A DNA stretch of 64,000 nucleotides. It comes from Mikania micrantha (taxonomy: Eukaryota; Streptophyta; Magnoliopsida; Asterales; Asteraceae). This document shows, piece after piece, positions 57,982-64,000 of this stretch. The stretch's first letter is position 1; each line of letters starts with the position of its first letter. The stretch covers positions 42,901,399 to 42,965,398 of the forward strand of contig CM018691.1 in NCBI GenBank assembly GCA_009363875.1. The letters run 5' to 3'. The notes under the pieces are model-generated. The model saw only the letters and a program-made list of their open reading frames with translations, ran no database searches and was not told the DNA's origin. Both the position numbers and the translations under genes were made by a program.

Positions 57982-58334
57982 GTCGAATGTAGAAGTGTTC
58001 ATTCGGATAACGGTTTATTTGGCTTATTTGGATCCGATTATTCGAATTTGACAATTTTAAAACCCTATCCGAAACCCAACAGATCGATCTGAATTAGAAA
58101 TATGATAATCCGATCCGAATCTATCCGAATTAATAACCCAAATAAACAAGTTTTTCCGGGTTATTCAAATTGAATTCAGATATCCGATCTGAATAAACAA
58201 GATGTTGTATATCCGATATCTGATCCGATCGGAATATAAAAAAGGAATATACGATCTGAATCTCTAATTCGGATCAATTTTTTTGGATTTCGGATATTTC
58301 GGTTTTCAAATTATTTGAACACCCTAGTCGAATG
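57982..58334. mobile_element. hAT-type MITE with 8-bp target duplication
   Basis: GTCGAATG occurs at 57982-57989 and again at 58327-58334. Between them a 337-bp element starts TAGAAGTGTTCA and ends as the inverse of TAGGGTGTTCA. The inside is rich in TCCGAAT/ATTCGGAT. An 8-bp duplication and TAG-GTGTTCA ends are typical of hAT elements. There is no coding capacity, so it would need a transposase in trans. Confidence 0.82.
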
Positions 58335-58944
58335 AATTGATCGAGATCCAAGTAGAAGACGTGTAGTTGAGAGATAAAGAGGTCGAGTATGCACGATATT
58401 GAAAAAACAAGGTAATTCAGCATGAGTCTAACTGTTGGTCATATCAACTTCAAAAAAAAAGTATTATTACAGTAAAATCTACTTTATCTCAATAAAATGA
58501 TGGAGGAGATTCAATAAACCTAAAATTACAGTTCAGAGAATTTCATCTTTTTTGTATAGTGATGACGGGGGTAGGACCTGTTTGGGCAGGATAACACGTC
58601 CTGACCATAAAAGTAACCCAGGACAAGGATGACGAATCTTGGGCATGCAAAGGAAGGAAGCCCATAATGGACGGGATAACTTATCCTATCCATGTAACGT
58701 CTTCCAGTATCTTTTTCAGAGAATAGCATCGAAAATTGTGTCTAAAAGCAATGATGAAAAGAGAAGGTTCATGTGTCAGAACTCGGAATGGTGATAGAAG
58801 TTGTTACTGAAAAACAGAGACAGTAGTCACTTCCAAAGAGTTAGTAACAGAGGGAGCGATTGACCAAAGGATAATTAGAAGATGGTCCTCCAGTAGAAGA
58901 AGTTACACAGCAGATCAAGATAAGCGCCTTGACCTCCTCCAAGC

Positions 58945-58953
58945 TATAAATAG
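58945..58953 (+). promoter_or_regulatory. TATA box in T2 LTR
   Basis: TATAAATAG, about 210 bp from the LTR end; conserved in T1. Confidence 0.7.
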
Positions 58954-59049
58954 CGACTCCGTTTCAGGTAATAGACACACTGATCTATCACAAACATACT
59001 TATCTTTTTCTCTCGTGATCGAATACTTATTCTCACACCGGAGGCTGAT

Positions 59050-59069
59050 CGCAGGGAAACCTCCCTGCG
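59050..59069 (+). other. Hairpin in T2 LTR (R/U5 region)
   Basis: Perfect 8-bp stem CGCAGGGA/TCCCTGCG with loop AACC, about 100 bp downstream of the TATA box. T1 has the same hairpin with one mismatch. Confidence 0.7.
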
Positions 59070-59157
59070 GTGAGAATAACGGTATTTGGGTGCAGGTACT
59101 CTCGAACCGTGGACGAGATAAACCAAGAAGGCCAGGAAGAATCGTTGTTTTAACAAG

Positions 59158-59175
59158 TGGCGCCATCCGTGGGAC
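59158..59175 (+). other. T2 primer-binding site
   Basis: TGGCGCCATCCGTGGGAC, two bases after the LTR end. It begins with TGG, as a tRNA 3' CCA requires. It is not the initiator-Met type used by the other elements here; I cannot name the tRNA with confidence. Confidence 0.7.
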
Positions 59176-59235
59176 CCCATACAGCTTTGCTACGTGTCTC
59201 GCCTCATTGGCCTTAAAACTCCCGATTGTTTGCCC

Positions 59236-60858
59236 ATGGCGGAGAGTGTTCCTAACCGAGATGAATCTATTCCTTGATCTTCCGTCCCTTTGGAGCTGAG
59301 TGAAGGACCGGAGATCAATGAGACGGTGGAATTGACTCCCGAGGGAATCCGAGAAAACTTTTCCAAACTCTAGGAACTTATGAAGGAATACGTACGAGAA
59401 GAAAGGCTCCGAGGTGTTCAAGTACGGTTAGATTATGAGGACGAAGTGGATACTCCATTGAATGTCGCCCCACCAAACAACCCTACTAACTCGGTTACCT
59501 TGGTAATTCCTCCAAGCACGGCCGAAGCGCAGGCGTTGTTGGCAGGAATAACACCATTTCCGGCTGTACCTCCACAAAGCTCAATATCCGCACCCCTAGG
59601 TACCACTGTTTATCCATTTGCGACAAGTTTTCCATTTGTGATGGATCACACATTCCCTTCAATGCCCAATCCTTTGCCAAATTTCCCGCCATTTTCGGTA
59701 AACATCCCCCAACCTCCTTTTTACACCAATGGTCCGATAACCTCCACAACCATTCACACCCACATGGATCCTCTCCAGGATTTATCTCAACCCTACGTCC
59801 CAAAGATGTCCTCGAAATTTACTCCCCGAATATCGGGTTTTAGATTCCCAGAAAGAACATAAATGCCCTCTAATGTAACTTTGTATGATGGGTTGGGAGA
59901 CCCTAATGATCATCTGGAGCTCTTTACTGGTGCGGCGTTGGTGGAAAGATGGTCGATGCCCGTATGGTGTCACATGTTTGCACAAACATTTACGGGACCA
60001 GCTCGCTTGTGGTTTAATAGTTTGCCCAATGAAAGTGTCGACAGCTTTGAGGAGTTAAGCCGAGGCTTCCTCGCTAACTTCATGCAACAGAAAAAATACA
60101 CTAAAAACCCCATGGCTATACATAACATCAAGCAGCGGGAAGATGAAGACCTGAGGACGTTCATGGAAAGATACAAAGTGGAGGGGCTTAGTATTCGAGG
60201 TGCCACTGAGCAGATGAGGATTTCTGGGTTTATGCATGGGATAAGACCCAAACAGTTGGTGGAAGAGCTGAATAAAACGGTGCCGAGAACAATGGAGGAA
60301 ACGTTAGAAAGGGCGGAGGCTTTCATTCGAGGAAAGGAAGCAACACAAAGCCTTGAGAAGCATAGAAAAAGCAGGGGTAGTAACTAGAAGGCCGAGGAAC
60401 AAAAGCAAAAGCCACGGTTCCAGCCTTTTGTTGAAAGAAGAACACTAAGCCATTCTTCCGAATCTCGGAGGCCCTATGATAGGTCACGACTTCCTCATGG
60501 CACCTCTCGAGAGGTAAAAGACAGGCATGTGCAGTTCACGGCTCTAACAAAAACGCCACAGGAAATCCTGGCCACAGAAAATGCAAAGTTTAGTTTTCGG
60601 CCTCCTCGCCCGATGAACCGGCACGATGATAAAAATCCACATAAGTACTGTGAGTTCCATGATGATACGGGGCAGTACACCAATGATTGTTTTCAGTTGA
60701 AAAAACGAATCGAAGCTGCAGTACAAAGCGGGGAACTGGCACACCTGGTGAAAGATATTCGCCAAAAGAATGAAAAGGGGAAGAAAGAAAAGGGAAAGGA
60801 GAAGAAGCAAAAAGAAATCCTGATGGTATACCCCCACAAAAAGAATCCGAAGAAATGA
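59236..60858 (+). pseudogene. T2 Gag
   Basis: The start is ATG at 59236 (MAESVPNRDESIP). One frame of 540 codons carries four internal stops (59275, 59371, 59860 and 60385). The N-terminal half is Pro-rich. The capsid-like domain follows (YDGLGDPNDHLELFTGAA, WFNSLPNESVDSFEELSRGF, GFMHGIRPKQLVEELNK). A single Cys/His region reads CEFHDDTGQYTNDC. The tail is Lys-rich. All stops are point changes in one frame, so the gene died recently or was copied from RNA packaged in trans. Confidence 0.87.
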
Positions 60859-62668
60859 GGAGGAGAACTCAGAAGGTATTTCTCTGTTCCCCATAATCTT
60901 CCCTCCGTTGCTTGCAAACATGGAAACAAACAAACCAATGATTGTGAAGGCTTTGATAGAAGGAGAACGAATGCACAGAATATATCTTGATGGGGGGAGT
61001 GCTGTTGAAATATTGTACGAACATTGTTTTTTGCAGATGAAGCCATCCATCCAACAGCGCTTGGTCCCCTCCTGGATTCCCCTGATGGGTTTCTCAGGAG
61101 AAAGACTGCAACCGATAGGTGAAATAGATTTGGAGGTAACTTTCGGGGAAGACAGAAGGTCAAAAATGCAAGTACTGACATTTATTGTCGTCCGTTCACC
61201 CTTCAGGTATAACATGATAATAGGAAGGCCTGGGTTGAAAGCCTTTTAAGAGGTTGTTTCTACAGCCTATGGTATGATGAAATTTCCTACTGAAACCGGG
61301 ATTGTGACCGTCCAGTCAAGTGTGACTGACAGGATAATTTGCATGGCTGAAGAGAGAAAAATGAATGAGGAAATGATGCCTGTAGTGATAAATGATTCTT
61401 TTCCAAATCAATCGGTTCAGATAGGCTCAAACCTAACGAGAGAAGGTCGGAGGGCATTAGTAAAAATGTTAAGAAAAAATATGGAAGTATTCGCTTGGTC
61501 TCCAAGTGACATGACGGGAGTACCAAGGTACATCGCAGAGAACGCTCTTAATATACTCCCATATGTGAAACCGGTGGTGCAAAAGAAGCGAAGCTTGGCT
61601 TCTGACAGAGATAATGCTGTAAAGACGGAGGTTTCCAAGCTAGTAAAAGCAGGAATACTAAGGGAGGTTCAATATCCCTCTTGGATAGCGAATCCGGTAA
61701 TGGTAAAAAAGGGGGACCAGTCATGGAGAATGTGTATAGATTTTAAAGACCTCAACAAAGCATGTCCCAAGGACTGTTACCCCTTGCCGGAGATAGATGC
61801 AAAGGTTGATTCCTTGGTAGGATACAGGTTCAAATGTTTCCTGGATGCCTACAAAGGGTATCATCAAATCAAAATGTCAAGAAAAGATGAAGAGAAAACG
61901 GCTTTTCATACAAGCCAAGGGCTATTTTGCTACAAGAAAATGCCATTCGTCCTCAAAAATGCAGGGGCGACTTACCAACGATTGATGGACAGGGCTTTTA
62001 AGAACCAGGTGGGGCGAAACATTGAGGTATATGTGGACGATTTGGTCGTCAAAAGTAATGATGAGAGAACAATGTTGGAAGATATCGAGGAAACCTTCTT
62101 CACCTTGAAGCAAATTAATATGAAGCTAAACCCGGCTAAATGCTCATTCGGATTGGAAGAAGGCAAATTCTTGGGACACTTGGTGTGTACAAAAGATATC
62201 AAGGCAAACCCTAAAAAAGTCCAAGCTATTATGGAGATGATATCTCCAAAAACAGTAAAAGAGGTCCAACGGTTAAATGGAAAGATAGCTTCTCTACACA
62301 GATTTTTATCAAAGTCAGCGGAAAAGTCCTTACCCTTTTTCAAAGTCCTCAAGACATGCAATGCTAAAACAGGTTTTCAATGGACCAAGGAGGCCGAAAA
62401 GGCATTCCAAGAGATGAAGGAATATATAGCTAGCTTGCCAACTTTGGTGGTTCCCAAGGCAGGAGAGGAACTTGTCATGTACATATCCGCTGGGGAGGAG
62501 GTGGTCAGTGCAGTGTTGTTGGCCGATCAAGGAGGAGTACAATATCCGGTGTACTTTATCAGTCGGGTACTACGGGAAGCCGAAATCCGATATTCTAACC
62601 TGGAAAAACTGGCATTGGCAGTAATTCATACGGCTAGACGATTGCGGAGATATTTTCAAGCTCACTAG
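60859..62668 (+). pseudogene. T2 protease, reverse transcriptase, RNase H
   Basis: In the +1 frame relative to gag. Protease: IYLDGGSAVEIL (DGG where most retroelements have DTG or DSG) and NMIIGRPGL, then TAA at 61247. The same frame continues with RT: WRMCIDFKDLNKACPKDC, FKCFLDAYKGYHQI, KMPFVLKNAGATYQRLMD, YVDDLVVKS. RNase H: EAEIRYSNLEKLALAVIHTARRLRRYF. TAG at 62666-62668 stops it after QAH; reading continues in frame. Confidence 0.9.
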
Positions 62669-64000
62669 GTCAAAATTCTAACTCAAACTCCTTTAAAAGA
62701 AGCATTGCTGAGGCCAGAAAACTCCGGACGACTAGCAAAGTGGGCGGTCGAGCTGGGAGAATATGCAATCACATATGCCACAAGGGCCTTAATAAAAGGA
62801 CAAATACTAGCTGATTTTTTGGTAGAAACGCCTGTCAAAGTGGACCTCCTCGACATGGAAGTCCAAAATGTGACACCAGAAGATAAACAAAAGGATGAAT
62901 GACTGTTGTACACAGATGGAGCCTCCAGTGCGGAAGGATCTAGAGCCGGATTGATACTGGTAGATCCATCAGCAGTGGAAGTCACTTTAGCCTTGAGGCT
63001 AAACTTTCCTAGCACAAATAATGAGGCAGAGTACGAAGCTTTCCTTGCAGGATTAAGGCTAGCAAAACAAATGGGGGTCAGAGTGTTAAAAGCCCATGTC
63101 GACTCTCTTCTGGTGGCAAATCAAATCAATGGGGATTATACAGCCAAGGAACCATCAATGAAGAAATATAAAGATTTGGCTGTACATTTGCTGAAGCAAT
63201 TTGAGAAGTACAAAGTGATTCAAGTGGCAAGGAGCCAGAATAAGCGGGCAGATGCTTTGAGCAAATTGGCGTCCTTGACATTTGCTCATCTAACCAAGAA
63301 GGTGCTCGTAGAAGTTTTAGACAAACCATCCACAACCCAAACAGAAGTCCACAATGTTATACAAGAAGAAGGCGAAACATGGATGACTCCAATATATGAG
63401 TACTTGTCAAAGGGAATCCTTCCCCCGGGAATAGAGGAAGCCGATCGGATCAAAGCAAAGGCAACACAATACATCGTTCAGGAAGGAGTTCTGTACAAAA
63501 AAGGGTTTCTATACCCGTTGCTCCGATGCGTTGGCCCAGAACAAAGTAATTATCTGATACGAGAAATCCATATGGGGATCTGCGGCACTCATGCAGGGCC
63601 ACGAGCAGTCGTTTCAAGAATCATGAATCTGGGATACTATTGGCCTTCTATGCACGGTGATACAATAGAAGAGCTTCGCAAGTGTGAATCTTGTCAAGTC
63701 CATGCACCAATCAAAAGGCTTCCAAAATATACCCTCATACCAATCAATACAGCGTGGCCATTCTACAAATGGGGGATGGATATTGTAGGTCCATTCCCCA
63801 CGGGGAGTAACAAAGCAAGGTTCCTATTAGTAGCAGTGGATTATTTTACTAAATGGCCAGAAGCAAAACCATTGGCAACAATAAGAGGGAAGCAGGTTGT
63901 GCGTTTCTTTTGGGAATCAATAATATGCCGGTTTGGTCATCTTGGAGAAGTAATCACGGATAACGGACGTCAGTTTGCCGAAGAACCATTTAAGAGTTGG
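62669..64000 (+). CDS. T2 second RNase H and integrase (runs off window)
   Basis: Same frame as the upstream RT. After one TGA at 62900-62902 the frame is open to the window end (366 codons). The second RNase H is LLYTDGASSAEGSRAG, NFPSTNNEAEYEAFLAGL, KAHVDSLLVANQING, ending ARSQNKRADALSKLAS. Its conserved Asp, Glu, Asp and late Asp are all present, so it looks catalytically complete. Integrase: HMGICGTHAG with CESCQVH, WGMDIVGPFP and EVITDNGRQF, so the zinc region and the first two core acids are intact; the Glu lies beyond the window. Confidence 0.9.

Larger units (their letters stand above)
56830..58559. other. Sequence between T1 and T2, with two small DNA transposons
   Basis: AT-rich, no gene. 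It holds a possible TIR element (57493-57690) and a hAT-type MITE (57990-58326). A GACCCGCGCGTTGCGACGG block near 57319 looks like a fragment of another plant repeat that I cannot name. Confidence 0.55.
58560..59155 (+). repeat. T2 5' LTR (596 bp)
   Basis: Begins TGATGACGGGGG and ends GTTGTTTTAACA. Collinear with the T1 LTR. Confidence 0.88.
58560..64000 (+). mobile_element. T2: Tat-lineage Gypsy element, 3' part outside window
   Basis: Plus strand: LTR (58560-59155), primer site, gag, protease, RT, RNase H, second RNase H and integrase, continuing past 64000. RT motifs (DLNKACPKDC, YVDDLVV) and the second RNase H before integrase identify the Tat lineage. Several stops lie in gag and pol. 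Confidence 0.9.

Noticed and set aside
1..64000. Host protein-coding gene, rRNA or integrated virus
   Set aside because: All long coding remnants are assignable to LTR retrotransposons; no rRNA block and no pararetroviral movement or coat protein motifs were seen.

Overview
The window is plant nuclear DNA made almost entirely of nested LTR retrotransposons. No intact host gene was found. The evidence is chromodomain-bearing Ty3/Gypsy (Tekay/Del-type) polyproteins, a Sirevirus-like Ty1/Copia element with an extra downstream 'env-like' ORF, and Tat-lineage Gypsy elements with a second RNase H and an antisense extra ORF. tRNA-iMet-type primer sites (TGGTATCAGAGC) and small DNA transposons also point to a plant. 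The protein flavours suggest a eudicot, perhaps Asteraceae; this last point is inference only.

Layout. (1) 1-9426, minus: TK1, a Tekay-type Gypsy element. Its 3' LTR runs off the window start, and its fused gag-pol has only two nonsense codons. (2) 9427-21593, minus: SV1, a Sirevirus-like Copia element with LTR, leader, gag, pol, a 2.1-kb spacer and an env-like ORF that TK1 interrupts. (3) 21594-25785, minus: GA, a decayed Tekay-like Gypsy element that SV1 inserted into. (4) 25786-46422, plus: GB, of the same family as GA. It is split by TK2 (27896-42094, plus), which has giant 4.6-kb LTRs in an LTR-internal-LTR-partial internal arrangement. (5) 46423-48822, minus: GC, a third family member. 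(6) 48823-49989: an AT-rich island with a tRNA/SINE-like block. (7) 49990-56829, minus: T1, a 5'-truncated Tat element with 3' LTR, antisense ORF, 76-bp minisatellite and pol. (8) 56830-58559: sequence carrying a hAT-type MITE with a perfect 8-bp target duplication and another small TIR-like element. (9) 58560-64000, plus: T2, a Tat element with 5' LTR, gag, protease, RT, RNase H, second RNase H and integrase, running off the window end.

Each element encodes its own replication machinery: Gag particle, protease, reverse transcriptase/RNase H and integrase. All the coding regions seen carry stops, frameshifts or deletions, so none looks autonomous; TK1 is closest. The nesting implies an order: GA, GB and GC first, then SV1 into GA and TK2 into GB, then TK1 into SV1.

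The most unusual signal is a dyad motif, ATTCG(C or GC)CGAAT. It recurs in the SV1 LTR just upstream of its TATA box, in the SV1 leader, in the SV1 pol-env spacer (partly as a 16-bp tandem repeat) and in the LTRs of the unrelated TK1 and TK2 elements. The same giant LTRs carry a strongly strand-polarised GGCCCA array, two conserved TATA-like sites and a possible leader intron.
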